The translations under genes were made by a program, and so were the position numbers. Shown one piece after another: positions 21,190-33,791 of a DNA stretch of 64,000 bases (positions within the stretch are counted from its first letter, which is position 1; each line of letters opens with the position of its first letter). The notes beneath the pieces are model-generated. The model did no database searches. It worked only from the letters and a program-made list of their open reading frames with translations, and was not told the DNA's origin. Origin of the DNA: Grammothele lineata (taxonomy: Eukaryota > Basidiomycota > Agaricomycetes > Polyporales > Polyporaceae); assembly GCA_002150815.3 (NCBI GenBank), contig NDFF03000075.1, positions 1 to 64,000 on the forward strand, in the 5' to 3' direction.

Positions 21190-24100
21190 TGTGGCAGTTG
21201 AGAGAGAGAGGAGAGAAGGCGGAGTGGCGGGTATCACAAGCCGGTAAGTGGGGAGTTCTGGGAGGGCGGGGGCGGAGAGGGGCGCGGGAGCGGGAGGATT
21301 TGAAGGGGAGGAGGGGCCGGGTGGAGGGGGTTATTTGACTGTGGGCGGCTGAGACAATGGAAAGGAAGCGTTTCCGTGACGGTCGTGGACTCGCAGCACA
21401 TCCATCCTGACATCAGAGAGCATCAGGCCGGCCGTGAGCGCCGTTGCGTCTCGGTCCAGGACAGTCCTGTGATGCTGTGCCCGCCTTTGCCTGCCTTCGC
21501 CTCCTGATCACCGTCTGGGAGCCGCTCGCGCCAGTCGGCCGAAATAGGTTGACTTCAATCTGCCCCCGCAGCGCAACGGCCTTCGCGTCGAATTTGACGA
21601 CGCGATCTGCGCGACCGGTCTCACGATAGCCATGGCGCCGCATCAGCCCCCGATGCGCGAAATCCGGATATCCTGATCCATTGCAGCCTTCTTCCACCTC
21701 AGGCTCTGCTAGAAGGCGCTGCGGCGTGTGGACAGGACGAGCAAGACGCTATGTCCGACGGGGCAGGTGGTGGGAGCAGGAAGGATGGATATCTGAAATA
21801 GCCTCCGGGTGTATTTGACGGCTGGTCAAATTGGGACGGTACGCGTGCGCTCGGTCCGTGTGGCGGGACGCAGCACTTTCCTGCGAGGATATCTGGTCGG
21901 CTAAGTGCCAGATATGGCTTGGACACTTCCGATGCCATCAGTTTCAAGCTTTTTGCGCCCACGGCCTTCGGCGGGCACGCTCGAGGGCAGGCGCCCGTCA
22001 CTCAGTGGCCCACCTCATCGCCGATCGAAGCGCGCCAGGGGCCCTGAAGCTGTCGTCCTTGGCCCAGCTTAGGCCCAACACAAGCTCAGCATGCGTCCGT
22101 TACAGCGTCCGTTACAGATGCTCGCTCTCCGTTGGTTCACTGACACCGCTGCCCATTCTTCGACATCCCCCGACTCTATCTCCGGTCATCTGTCATTCAG
22201 ACACATCCCCCAAGCCCGCACTCCAAATCGGCCCCGTCCGGCCTCAACCGGCTGAAGCTTGTGCGACCGGCCACGCCCACCGGTCTTGTCCCTCATGTCC
22301 AACTCTAACGTCCGCTCCCAGCCGCCCCCATCATTTGCGCCCGCTCCCGCCGGCTGTTGTCGTAATTTGAAGAAACCACTCAATTTCACCACATTGTGGT
22401 TCACCGATGATCCCCTTGTCACCCTTCCTGCTTCGTCTTTTTCCCTTGGCGCCCCGACGTTCGGTTCCCTGACTCATCCCACACAGTCCCACACCTGTCC
22501 TTCGTGCATATGTCATTCCGCCCTCCAAGTAGAATCTGATGGATAGAAGCTCGGAAATCGAATTCGCATTCGCTCCCCCTTCATAGGGCGCGTGAACGCA
22601 CCGAACCAGTTGGCTTGACGTCCACCCATCGATCGTCGAGAGGGTGCATACAAATTCTGCGCGCGTCGCTCGCTGTCGCGCCCGCACATCCTTCGACTCG
22701 ATTATCCTCCCCTTCTTCCCACTAAGGGCCCAAATCACAGTTAGGTGGTGCGCTCCGCTCGGAATCGGCCTCTGTGGTACCGGCCGTTACGTATGTTCAA
22801 TAGCAACCGAAGATCTTCCTTGGATCTGCCTGATCTCGCCAGATATTTGCTTACGACTGCCGCAATATCAATGGCTGACGGCTTCCCGGGTACGTGTGAC
22901 TTTCTATCCGGCGAAATAAATATCACCGACCTTTCCATCCAACTCTAGCGTACGACTATACCGGACTTCCAGTCAACCGCAAAACAAAGCGTCATCGTCC
23001 AGGGACCCATCCAGCAGGGACGGTGTCACCCAGCGCTCCTGGTGCGTAATGCTGTCCTCGGCGTTCCCACGTATATTCAAAAGCTGACTGAGGCAGGCTA
23101 CTAACTAACTTCAGGACCTCGTTTTCCAGAACTCTACGGCGCGCGATGCCAGCCTCCGAGCACGGTCGTACCGCTCGTAGCCAATTAATCGTACCGAGCG
23201 GCCCTCTGACACAGCTCTCTGCCTATGCAGCGGGGTACCGCCACCACGCGCGTGTCGCGTTGATATCTGCGCGTCGCTCCCAGGCTCGCAGGTTGTCCGC
23301 CGGCTGCCGCCACACCAGCGAGTCGATCGCAAAGCAACGCACCCGGGCTGCGCGCGCTGTCGGGCGAGCAATGCACATATGACCGTGCCCGCAGCTGTCG
23401 CGGGCTGCGTTCCAAGCGTGGTCGGAAGCTTTTCCGAGCTATGGAATACGCTTACGCAGGTCCCGGGATGGAGGCCGGCTGCGTATGTGGGTGTATGCAT
23501 ATACGCCTCGACGTCGAGAACCGCTTCAAGAGTCTGTCGCTGCGCTCTCGTCCGGTGCGGTCGTTCCTCCGAAGGATGTGTCGCCAAGCACTGACAGCTC
23601 ATTGAATAGGCCCGCCCCACTAGCCAAGAGACACAAAGAAATTCGATATCCGCGCCTCCGAGCACCTCGCCCGGCGCCGAGACGTAACCGTAAAAATCGC
23701 GCCCACTGCGCCCCGTACGCACACCCGCACACGCACTTCTACAACGCCGGGTCCCCTTCCTTCGTGCGCGCGCCCTCGGTCCGCTTATGCTCCAACGCGA
23801 CGCCCCGTAGCCCGTGGCACCCGGTCGCGTCGGGGTGCGCGGGAGCGTCACGCGAGCGACCGGGTACGAGCTGGCGTCCGATCGGTTCGTACGTTCGTCT
23901 TCCGTAGGCGTGTCTAGTGCGGGCCACTTGGCCCGGGCGGCGGCCGGTACGTTGATTTCGATGTTCTTCTCGTCTTTGTTTGTCCATTGAGAGGCGTTTC
24001 ACCTGTGCGCAGCGGGAACGCAACATACGTTCGCCCCGCTTGTGACCGTCCCAACCGGTGCTAGTAGCACCAGCACCAGCACCAGCTCGAAATCCGGTCA

Positions 24101-26914
24101 GACGCCGCGAGGTGGCTACCTCGGTCCGTGACGGGCCCAACAAGGAGCCAAACGTGACGAGCGGTGAGTTTGTTCGTGGCGTCCATGACTCGAACGGTGA
24201 TTCATACGGTTTTGGGGTGCTATATCAGGTTTCCCTATTTTATCCAACACTCGACATTCCGGCCATCGTGCCCCCGACTTATTTGTAACCGCACGCGGGC
24301 AAGATGCGCGAAAAACGTATCAAACCTCGATGTCACGGGGCGAAGACGGCGACATAGAGCCACTAACGAAGGTTTACGATGGCCGCTACGAACCACCCAC
24401 ACACCCCTTCCATTCGCCGTGCCCATTGGTCAGCTATGGATAGACCTTCCCTAACTGACCCCCGGCTGTGAGCGAAATTGACTCCTTCCCTCCTCGGGAG
24501 CTGAAATCATGAGCTTATTCAAGATGTCCTTCAAAGGGTGCGGTGCGAACGGCTTCGACGGCTTCGAACGGCGTTGGTAACAAATCATACTCAGTATCAA
24601 GCCTTCTGCATCTGCGCCTCGTTTCTCCTCCCCATCCCTTGCGACATTGCCACTGCGCCTCTAGCGTGACAGGATCAAGATGTCCCAGATGCCCCTGCCG
24701 AATTGCAACGCTGGCGGGGCCACCACGAGGCTCACGCGGACTATATCTCAGCTATCAGCCTCGGGCAACTACACAACAACACTCCACTCCCATCCGGATT
24801 CGATGGTTCTCAACATATCTTCATGCAGCATACGACATGCTGCTGAGGGCAAGCTCGGCATAGAATGAGGTCGCCGGCATCAGTGCCGCCTCCCCCACAC
24901 CCAGAAGCGCCCACCATTATAATTAAAGGTGCAGGCACCGCTCGCGCGCGTATCAACAATCACAATCGCCGTGCGTGCGAAGATTCAAACGGTGATGGAC
25001 CCCATCTGCCCCTGCCCAAACTCCACACCCACGGCCGGGGGCGCGCGCACGTCCTGACAGGAATCTGGCGCATCTGGCGCCTCCTAGGCCTCAAAATTCC
25101 GTCGCGCGCGTCTGCGCGCAGCCGCCGCGATCAGTCGAAATGTTCGCGCGTGGAGTGCGATGGCATCGCTCTACGAAGCCCGATGGCCTGCGCTTTGTCG
25201 CTTGCGCGCGATGCGGCCGCGGTGTTTGCGTGCGCGACGTCGGGCCGCAGGATCAACTCCCTATGCCAGCCTCCGCGGTCGAGCGACTGGAGGCGTTCAA
25301 GCTCAAGCTCAAGGACGAGCAGCTAGAGCGGACGACGGTCGATCTCACGTCAAATACTGAACGCCACGTACGCGTCGGACCTTGCCGCCGTTGGCACCGC
25401 CGCCCACGAGTCAACGCGTCACAAGTTACCCGCCGGGCTGCGACTGAGCTGCGTCGCGTCGCGACCTGCCAGCCGAACATGGCTAGGCTCGCGGCGCGCG
25501 ACGTTGACTCTTGCCTGAACGGGGTTCTGGAAGGGGCGCAGCGGTCGATCAGATTTTGGCGTTGGCGGGGTAGCAGCACGATTGCGGGTGGCACTGTGGG
25601 CGACAGCGAGCGGCGCACCGTTGGCCGTGCATCGTCGCCCCCGCATGCGGCCATCGTGCGACTCGAGCGGCATGAAAACTCTTTTCGGTCCATGGAATCA
25701 AGAAAGGCGGGCCGATTTCGACTTGCTGGCTGCGGGCGCTGGTGCTTCGCGCGATGCCATCGCGAGAGGAGTCGTTGGAGGAAAGCAGAGAGGGTCGCGA
25801 CGAGGAGAACATCCGGGCAAGTCGACGCGCCCTCAGGGGGATCGTGGACAGACGCAGCAGACAGGAATGTGCTTCGTGGTTCGTCGTCAAAGTCGGGGGC
25901 GTCTTCGGTGCTGGGGAAGCGCGATGGGGCTTCTGCATCTGTCGACACAGTGTGATGGCGCGCGTCACGCTGGAATCCGCACGCGTCAAGCAGAGGGCGA
26001 AGAATCGCCGAGCGGCCGGCATATGCGCTGCATGGGACAGCTGAGGTGCTATATGACCTCAGTTTCCTACCTCCATGGCGCGCTTCCTTCGTCCGTCGTC
26101 GTGTTCATCTACAGGCATCGAAATCATCCGCGATGTGATGGTGGCTGGTATGTGGGTGTTCTATAACGTCCGGCCGGTCCCAGACGGCGCGGCAGATCAG
26201 GCGAGCATGTACCTTTTGATTTTGACGTGACACTGTAATCCAGTATCTGATTCCGGCATCGTTTGTCAGGTATGACGAAAATGGGGCCGTCGTGCTCGGA
26301 AAGAAACGTCTGCGTAATGGAGCCGGTGTGCCGCAAGCCGCAAGCGTGAAGAGCGGCGCGATCGGGAATGGTTATTTGTTGATCGACATGACAGACCTGT
26401 GGCAATCTGAGTTTAGACGTCGAAGGAGATGCGTACGTAGGCTGGCGATTGGGTTTGACCGTCGTTCGCATCGCGATGGTTTGCAGCGGCCAGTGCGCCA
26501 CCCGTTACGCCGGGTAGGGCGCGAGCAATAGCATCGTCAGTGAGTTCTTTGATACTTTCAGCCGCTTCCATGCTCTATTCGGCAGCCCGCAGGCTCTGTC
26601 GGTCCAGCCCACCCGACAGTCTGGTCGCAGTGGCTGACTCTTACCTCTATATCCAGAAGAACAGGCTCGGAAGGGGCACTCCGGTCCTCTTGCCGCGTGA
26701 GCCGAGACGGAAGGAACGAGGCTGACCCGAACGACAGCGGGCAAGCTGACGGCGAACTGCTCGCCGCTCGGCTGACCGACGGGCAACGGTCCACATAAAG
26801 GACTCCGTTGAACGCCGTCCACGTCCCATCGCTCCTCGTCTTGTTCACATCGCTATCCCGCTCTGAGACCGCGACGGTTCAACACATTCTTTACGCTCTC
26901 ACACTCGTTAAATC
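21190..26914. other. 5.7-kb stretch with no supportable gene
   Basis: Both strands contain many overlapping open frames, as expected at high GC, but none has a recognisable domain or plausible exon chain. The least unlikely coding signals are around 25140-25400 (plus, a charged helical string near ERLEAFKLKLKDEQLER) and 25250-26020 (minus, Ser-rich frames in three registers). These could be fragments of a degenerate gene. No rRNA, tRNA or transposon protein was recognised. The part next to 21190 should hold the bZIP promoter and leader. Confidence 0.45.
24065..24086. repeat. Short AGCACC microsatellite
   Basis: About three and a half tandem copies of AGCACC lie in non-coding sequence. Confidence 0.7.
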
Positions 26915-28042
26915 ATGCACTCCCTTCTCGCCTTCCTTAACCTCGCCATTCTGGTCTCCCTTGCGGAAGCCGCTCCATTACCTCATCCCGGCGGCGTGAC
27001 CGCGGTGCGTGTATATGCTGATGGCAAGCTTGTCTTCGCTGACCCCAGCTTTGTTCTGTGATCGAAGGTTCCCTCCGGCCCCGACTGCAACGTCCTGGGC
27101 ATACCGGTCTCAGATCCCTCTGCGGCACTCGCTCAGCTCGACAACGGTGTTATTCCCAAGGGCTTCGAAGGGCTCCCACTCAACAAAGTCCATCTGAGGC
27201 TCCAGTATTGCATCGCCAAAGACGCAACGCCCACATCTCTCCCAACAGGGTTTCTCGGTGCTCGAGCCGATTCTGTGGCCGCGCAATTCGCTAGGCTAAA
27301 CCGTCTCAAACCGCGCTGTGATGATCCTGCTCAGCACACTACCACGCCCCCACCTGCCGATCCCCCTCAGGCTTCTACGAGTTCCCCCGTGGATCCCGGT
27401 CTCCCTAACAGCAGTGCTCCTCCCCAGACCCAGAGTTCTACCGGCCCGTCGCCCTCTGGAGACCCGAACCAAGGGAACGACCCTGCTCCTCAAACGTCGT
27501 CGAAAGTCGGGCCAACTGATTCTGGTGACTCTACGGCGACTAGTTCTGGCGACCCTACGGACGGCTCTCAGTCTGACTCTAGGGATCCCCCGAACCAGTC
27601 TCTGGGGGACGGATACCCAAACACCTCTTCTGGTTACCCTGACTCCACCTCTGGATATCCGAATGGAGACACTGGTTACCCTCGTTTCCGCTTTTCTGCG
27701 CCGAAGTCCCATAATCAGGCCTCCAACGACGACGACGACGATAGCGGCAGTAGCGGCGGGGACGGCGATTCAGGGGAAGCCGCTGGCGACTCGGGCCGGT
27801 CCAAGTCCAGAGTGCCGCCGACACGCCAGCGCACTGGTGTTCCCAACCAGGACTGTGTCGGCGCGGCGTGCACCAACATCGCGCTCCTCAGCACGGCCGG
27901 CGAAATCGCTGCGTCCCCGGCGGTCCAGTTCGTCCCGCTCCAGCGAATTCCGGGCGTTTCGGTCCCTCAGATCACGGAGGGCAAGCTGGCGTGCCCGGGA
28001 GGCGATATCAACCTGTGCGTGGATGGCGGAGTGTCGCGCTGA
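26915..28042 (+). CDS. Secreted Ser/Thr/Pro/Gly-rich protein of unknown function
   Basis: Two exons (26915-27004, 27068-28042) give 354 residues. Residues 1-20 (MHSLLAFLNLAILVSLAEAA) form a typical signal peptide. A small conserved-looking head follows (PSGPDCNVLGIPVSDPSAA to RLKPRCDDP). Then comes a low-complexity Ser/Thr/Pro/Asp/Gly-rich middle with degenerate GYP repeats (GDGYPNTSSGYPDSTSGYP and GDTGYP) and an Asp run. The C-terminal module is rich in hydrophobic residues with three cysteines (NQDCVGAACTNIALL, ending GKLACPGGDINLCVDGG). The middle is likely O-glycosylated; two NxS/T sequons are present. It looks like an extracellular or cell-wall protein. I do not recognise the family. A TATA-like ACATAAAGG lies about 120 bp upstream of the ATG. 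Confidence 0.72.
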
Positions 28043-28394
28043 AGAGCGATATCTTGCGCGGCTTTTTATTGTAGTAGCTGTTGTACCCTAAGGTGGTTGT
28101 GGTCCTACACACCTGAAAGGGTAGTAATGGAAATAGTTTGGCATAAATGTTTTTTCGGTGTGCAGAGAGCCAATGGTTAAAGGTTTGGAAGTGATCTGCA
28201 ATAATATCTGGGACTATGCGATGTGCGGTAAAAATTGAATATCGCCAAGCGCAGTCCGCGTCTATGGGCGCTTGTGAACATGCATAGCCGCCACCAGAGG
28301 TGACGTTGTAAATCGTGGCCACCGCCTCTCTCTTCATGTCTTTCCTCACCCTTTCACCCTCCTCCGCCCTCAACGCCTCGACCGCATCCGCCAG
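28043..28394. other. Short intergenic region
   Basis: About 350 bp lie between two same-strand genes. No ORF or RNA was seen; it should hold the 3' UTR of the secreted-protein gene and the promoter of the EXS gene. Confidence 0.45.
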
Positions 28395-30570
28395 ATGAGG
28401 AGCGACTTCATCGATGAGCTCTACTTTTCCGCCGCCTTTCCCCTCCCCTTCCGCGTCCTCACACTCGCCGCCCTTGGCATTCTAGGCTGGGCAACCAACT
28501 TGCACGGCCTGCAAGCCTGGGGTATCGACGCCGCGGGCGTTCTCGACCTCAACGGCCACGACGGCGGAGGAGGAACGTACCGGCTCACCTCCCCGCTCCC
28601 GTTCTCGACGTCCGCCGACCGACGAAGTGGGTGGCGGCAGCCGCCGCAGCCCCCAGGCGCGACGTACCTGCCCGTGTACCGCGCGGCGGGCGCATTCGCC
28701 GGCTGGACGGCGTGCTGCTGGGCGGTGTACCGGTACGCGGCGCGCGGCGCGGAGGAGGGGAGCGACGTGGGCGTGGTGGACGCGTACAAGTTCGTGCCTG
28801 CGGTCGCGGCGCTTTGCGCGCTCACGGTGCTCGTGTGCCCTTTCCAGATCTGCTATAAGGCGCAGAGGGACAAGTTCCTTGCGTGAGTGCTATCTCTCAT
28901 CACGCCTCCTTCGGGTATACGCGGAAGGGCAGGCGGATAGAGGAGAGCATGGTGCTGACTTGTTCTCCCTGCGCACCCCAAACAGCGCGTTGCATAGATG
29001 CATATTCCCCTCGCCCCATCGGGTGTACTTCTCCGACGTCGTCTTCGCCGATATCCTCACCTCGTTCGCGAAAGTTCTCGGCGACGTCTGGCTGTCGATG
29101 TTCATGTTGCTCCCGTCCGGGAGCCTGCTCGCGCAGCCCGCGCAAGACGGGCTCACGCGCTGGGTCTTGCCCACGATCATGAGGTGAGTTTCCGCTCTTT
29201 GGGTTGAGTTCTACGAGTGCGCATCGTCGGGCACGCGCGGCCGGGGTCTGTACGGAGCAGGGATGGTTGCCGTTGTTCTTGGCACGATGCGGGAAAATGG
29301 ACAGAGATCCAGAGAGCGAGATTAAGCTTACGGCGACATACATGCAAGCTGTATGCGGCTGTAGAGGATCATGCCACGGGGTTTGGTTCGCTCTCCTTTG
29401 GGAGCTGTGCTCACGCTCATGGAGGATCTTCTGTTCGTTTCTATTCTATCTGTTTCTAAATCTCGACGTTGCTCTATATGTATGACGGCCGTGTGTTACT
29501 CGTCCGGCCTCGTGTTGTAGATGATCTTGGTATGCATGGGATAGGGCCGTATAAATTCCGACGTTTTGCTGGCATCGGTCTTGAGCGGAGGTATATATAT
29601 GCTCATCACGCCGCATCGCAGTCTACCCTACGCCATCCGTCTACGTCAGTGCCTCGTCGAATTCAACGCCCCCTCCAACACAAGTCGCCGCCCTCTGTAC
29701 AATGCCCTCAAGTACGCGTCCTCGTTCCCAGTCATTTTCCTCTCTGCCGCCCAGCGGATAGTGGTTTCCGACGTAATGGCCGTAAAAGGCGAAAAGGCGG
29801 CAGAGGAAACCTGGCACGGGGAGCACCAGTTGTTTCGCTTATGGTGAGTAATGCAGACATTATCGTTGCAGCGCATCTCACGACTTGTCGTGTGAAGGCT
29901 CCTCGCAGCAGCTGTCAACTCGCTCTACTCATTCTGGTGGGACGTCACAAACGATTGGGGTCTTGACCTGCTTGTTCCGCAACAGGCCAGCGGCCCGGTG
30001 CGGTTATCAAATCCTCCCCGGCCCCTTCTCCTTCCGCGTCTCCACTTCCGCTCGGCGCTCCTGAAACACCCGACGGCGTCGTCCGAGGACCTGCCTGACG
30101 AGGTACCCGAGGATGTCGCGCAAGCTCTCGGGCACGCGCAGGAGCAGCAGCGCCGGACGCATCCGTACGGCCTACGACCTACGCTCCTCTTCCCGCTTGC
30201 GGTGTACCCGTTCGCGATCCTCGTCGACCTCGTGCTGCGGCTCACGTGGTCCGTGAAGCTCTCGAGTCACCTGCACTCGTACGCGGAGGGCGACTTGATT
30301 ATTTTCTGGGTCGAACTCGCTGAGGTCGTCCGTCGATGGATGTGGGTTTTCCTCCGCGTCGAGTGGGAGACGGTCAAGGAGGCGCGCGATGCCACCCGGT
30401 CGCCTCCGCCGTCCGAGGAGCGTGCATCGGGTCACCACGCCAGCCCGGGGCTGCACGCGGAGCCCGCAATCGCGATGGAGCGCATGGAGGCATTCCGGGA
30501 GCCGATTTTCGACCACGACGAATTCGAGATCGTCTCGTCCGAACGCGCCGGGCACGACAAGATCGGCTGA
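28395..30570 (+). CDS. ERD1: EXS-domain membrane protein, ERD1-like
   Basis: Four exons (28395-28882, 28986-29183, 29622-29843, 29898-30570) give 526 residues. Several membrane segments are visible. The EXS blocks are FSDVVFADILTSFAKVLGDV, SLPYAIRLRQCLVEF, LKYASSFPVIFLSA and LWLLAAAVNSLYSFWWDVTN, the last followed by DWGLDL. The EXS domain is shared by Erd1 and by the Syg1/Pho81/Xpr1 phosphate exporters. With no SPX domain in front and a length near 500, this is the Erd1 type. Yeast Erd1 acts in the Golgi, supporting retention of ER-resident proteins, glycosyltransferase recycling and phosphate recovery. The exon joins FL-A-ALHRCIF and FRL-W-LLAAA restore the family sequence. Intron 2 is 438 nt. 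The C-terminal 90 residues are soluble and poorly conserved. Confidence 0.87.
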
Positions 30571-31823
30571 CCCGGGTCGCGTTGAAGAGCCCTTCGCATC
30601 GGGTTATTAGGATTGCACGACGGTGCACTATCAGGAGGGCGAGGATGGGCACGCGCCGGGAGGTGGATGTTGCATATCGCGGGAGCGCGCGCGCAGGGTT
30701 GGCAGAGTTCGCGCTTGGCACGTCGGTGAGTGGCAAGCGGGATCCCACCTGGTCGCCGCGCTCACGTCACCTCTCTCGCGCAGGCTTCTTGCTAGACTAC
30801 TAATGCACCAGGTCTCTATCATATTATCAGGCTTCGAACGCGTACCACTCCGGGCGGCGGCGTCTCGTGCTTGGTTCATGTGAACGCTGAGCCACATAAC
30901 AGGGAGGCCGCAGCGGTGCCGGGGTGTGATGTGGAATGGACATGAGAACGCGAGGGCGGCGGGACCCCGCGCGCGCATAATGGATTGGGAACGCGAACGC
31001 CAGGAACCGCAGGCTAGAACCGGGGCACGCAAGAGGTTCGCGCCGTCATGCGACAAGGGTGAGAACGGCGCGTGCGCGGCGGTTAGGGGCTGCGCTTCGG
31101 AAGGAGGAGTCTTATGTTTGCAGCTGACCGGAATGAGAGCCACAGCACGGCTGATTACGCGCGGATCTACAGAAGCGCCAGCTGTAACGATGGAGAGATA
31201 GAGACGAGGACGCGGTCGCTGGCGAGTGCACTCGGGAGAAGTCGCGTCAGTAATCGTGCGAGAGCGATGCTGCTGGACTCTCACTCGCTCTATTCCCGTC
31301 TACTCGCGGGAGACTTCGCGGGCCGGGACGGAGGCGCGCAAGCGGCTGGCGGTGGCACGGTCAGCTGACGCAGTGGGAGTGGCCGGGGCGCGGGGCAGGG
31401 CAGACGGGGGACTGGAGAGTTCGTGGGGAGCCGGGTGGGGACTGGCGAAGTTCCCAGAAGTGGCATTCTATGGTACAAAAGCCACACACCCGCCCTAGCT
31501 TCGTCCTCCAGAGACTAGCTGCATCCGCGGCGTCAGCAGGAACAACTCGGTGCCCCGCCTTCCCACGTGCGACGACCGCCTTCGCTCCTAGTACGCCCTC
31601 CGACTCTCCCACTTCGATGGCGGCCTCCTTTCGTGCTAATTGAATCCCGATCCCACACACAGCTCTTGGACAACCCTTGCACACCTTCACCCGACCCATG
31701 ACCATGCTCGGCGCGACCTCCTCCTATATAAGACGGGGCCTCCTTTCCAGTGCCACCAGGTCCCCACGCCTTCTCAGCTCAGCCCGCCTTGCCCCCTCTT
31801 TCAACCACCAGTCAACTGCCGGA
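30571..31823. promoter_or_regulatory. Promoter region of formate dehydrogenase
   Basis: The 1.25 kb upstream of FDH contain no supportable gene. A strong TATA box (TATATAAG, 31724-31731) lies 93-100 bp before the start codon, followed by a pyrimidine-rich leader. This layout is typical of highly expressed fungal genes. Confidence 0.65.
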
Positions 31824-33320
31824 ATGAAGGTGAGCACCTCCTGAGGCCATCGACGATGTGAGATCGATTAATGACGTCATAACTTGTGCACTCCCCATCG
31901 CGCAGGTCCTCGCCGTTCTCTACAAGGGTGGTGACGCCGCAACCGCGGAGCCTCGTCTCCTTGGTACGATTGAGAACCAGGTGTGTGCTGTCGTGCATGT
32001 AGGTACGTGTGCTGCGGTTGCTCATAGTTCCTTCAGCTGGGCATCCGCCCTTGGCTCGAATCGCTTGGTCATGAGTACATCGTATGTCTGCTGACTGCGA
32101 TGCTTGTTCCGGTGCTCACGGGCTGTCGCGCAGGTCACCGACGACAAGGAGGGTCCCGACTCTGTGTTCCAGAAGAACATTGCCGACGTATGTCATGTTT
32201 GCTATATCTGTCACCCATCCCCAACAGGGCGCTGATCGATAATGGCAGGCTGAGGTCATCATCACGACCCCCTTCCACCCTGGCTACCTCACCCGGGACC
32301 TCATTGAGAAGGTATGCCCCTCTCGCATACACTCGTGGATGTTATCCTGACGGCTGTACTGTCGTGTAGGCGAAGAACCTCAAGCTCTGTGTCACGGCTG
32401 GTGTCGGCTCCGATCATGTCGACCTGAACGCGGCAGCGGAACGAGGCATCCAGGTGCTCGAGGTCACCGGCTCTAACGTCGTCTCAGTCGCCGAGCACGT
32501 TGTTATGAGCATCCTTCTTCTGGTCCGCAACTTCATTCCCGCGCACGAGGTTTGTTCGATACATTCTTCTTCCACGATCTAGTAAACTGACAAACAGCAC
32601 GTCTATAGATGATCGAGCGTGGCGACTGGATGGTTTCCGAGATCGCTCGTGACGCGTATGACCTCGAGGGCAAGGTTGTCGGCACCATTGGTGCCGGCCG
32701 CATCGGCTTCCGTGTCCTCCAGCGTCTCCTTCCCTTCAACTGCAAAGAGCTGATCTACTACGACTACAACGCGCTCCCCGAGGCGGCCGCCAAGGAAGTT
32801 AACGCGCGGCGCGTTGCGGACCTGAAGGACTTCGTCTCCCAGTGCGACGTCGTCACTGTTAACTGCCCCTTGCACGAGGGCACGCGCGGGCTCGTGAACG
32901 CGGACCTGCTCAAGCACTTCAAGAAGGGCGCTTGGCTCGTCAACACCGCCCGCGGTGCGATCTGCGACCGCGACGCGGTCGCTGCCGCGCTCAAGTCGGG
33001 CCAGATCTCGGGTTACTCGGGTGACGTGTGGAACGTGCAGCCCGCCCCGCGCGACCACCCGTGGCGGACGATGAAGAACCCCCTGGGTGCGGGCAACGGC
33101 ATGGTGCCGCACTACTCGGGTACGACGCTCGACGCGCAGGCGCGCTACGCTAAGGGCACCCGGACGATCCTCGAGAACTACTTCGAGAACAAGCCCCAGA
33201 ACCCGGCGGACATCATCATCGGCAAGAGTGAGTGGCTTCCGTCGACGATGTGCTATGTGAACGTTTGTACTCATGCTCCTCGTAGCTGGCTACGAGACCA
33301 AGAACTACGGCCAGCGGTGA
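31824..33320 (+). CDS. FDH1: NAD-dependent formate dehydrogenase
   Basis: Eight exons (31824-31829, 31906-31980, 32037-32081, 32134-32187, 32249-32311, 32370-32549, 32609-33227, 33286-33320) give 358 residues, the usual cytosolic length. The enzyme oxidises formate to CO2 with NAD, using formate released in oxalate and C1 metabolism. The first coding exon is just ATG AAG. Signature blocks are [55 protein letters not shown], the NAD site [47 protein letters not shown] and [19 protein letters not shown] with the catalytic histidine. The C-terminus [10 protein letters not shown] is also typical. There is no organelle signal. In wood-decay basidiomycetes FDH couples to oxalate decarboxylase; that link here is inferred from biology, not from neighbours. 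Confidence 0.97.
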
Positions 33321-33791
33321 GAGGTCTGTGGCGGCTGGACGGTCATGTAAACTATTTGCCTCGGGCATGCATCCTGTATCATCGCTGTGTACATTTTATC
33401 ACTCACAAAGCAAAGCAAGTATTTTTGGACGTCACTTCACACCATCGGCGAAATCGTGGTCAACCTTCAACGTCCGTGGGACACGCGAATTTGGCCGGAC
33501 GCAATGATTTTGACATAGCTTGTTCTCAGGCGATCCGGATCCCAACGAAACCGTGGAAGCTGCTAAACGGACACACCCGATCCTCCCCGTCGGCACGCCG
33601 CCGATTGAATGCGGGGAAGGCAATCGAACTGTACGCGTGGGAACCGGTCTCTTCAATGTTCGGGTAGTCAAGGAACGGGGTGTATAGTTGCCGATAGGTA
33701 CCTCAATGTACCCGGCTTCGTACAGCGAGTTCTTGCGAAAGCTTGACGGCGGCCGCAGACAGCAGAAGAAGAGAAGCTCGTGATCCAGCAA
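33321..33791. other. Convergent intergenic region
   Basis: About 470 bp between the FDH stop and the stop of the minus-strand endoglucanase-like gene. No feature was recognised. Confidence 0.4.

Noticed and set aside
25140..26022. Overlapping long frames on both strands as a possible gene
   Set aside because: Each frame has locally protein-like stretches, but no start, splice chain or domain ties them together. It may be a relic; not supportable as a gene.
26124..26531. Sense and antisense frames before the secreted-protein gene
   Set aside because: Neither frame shows a domain, and the stretch has no splice-supported start.
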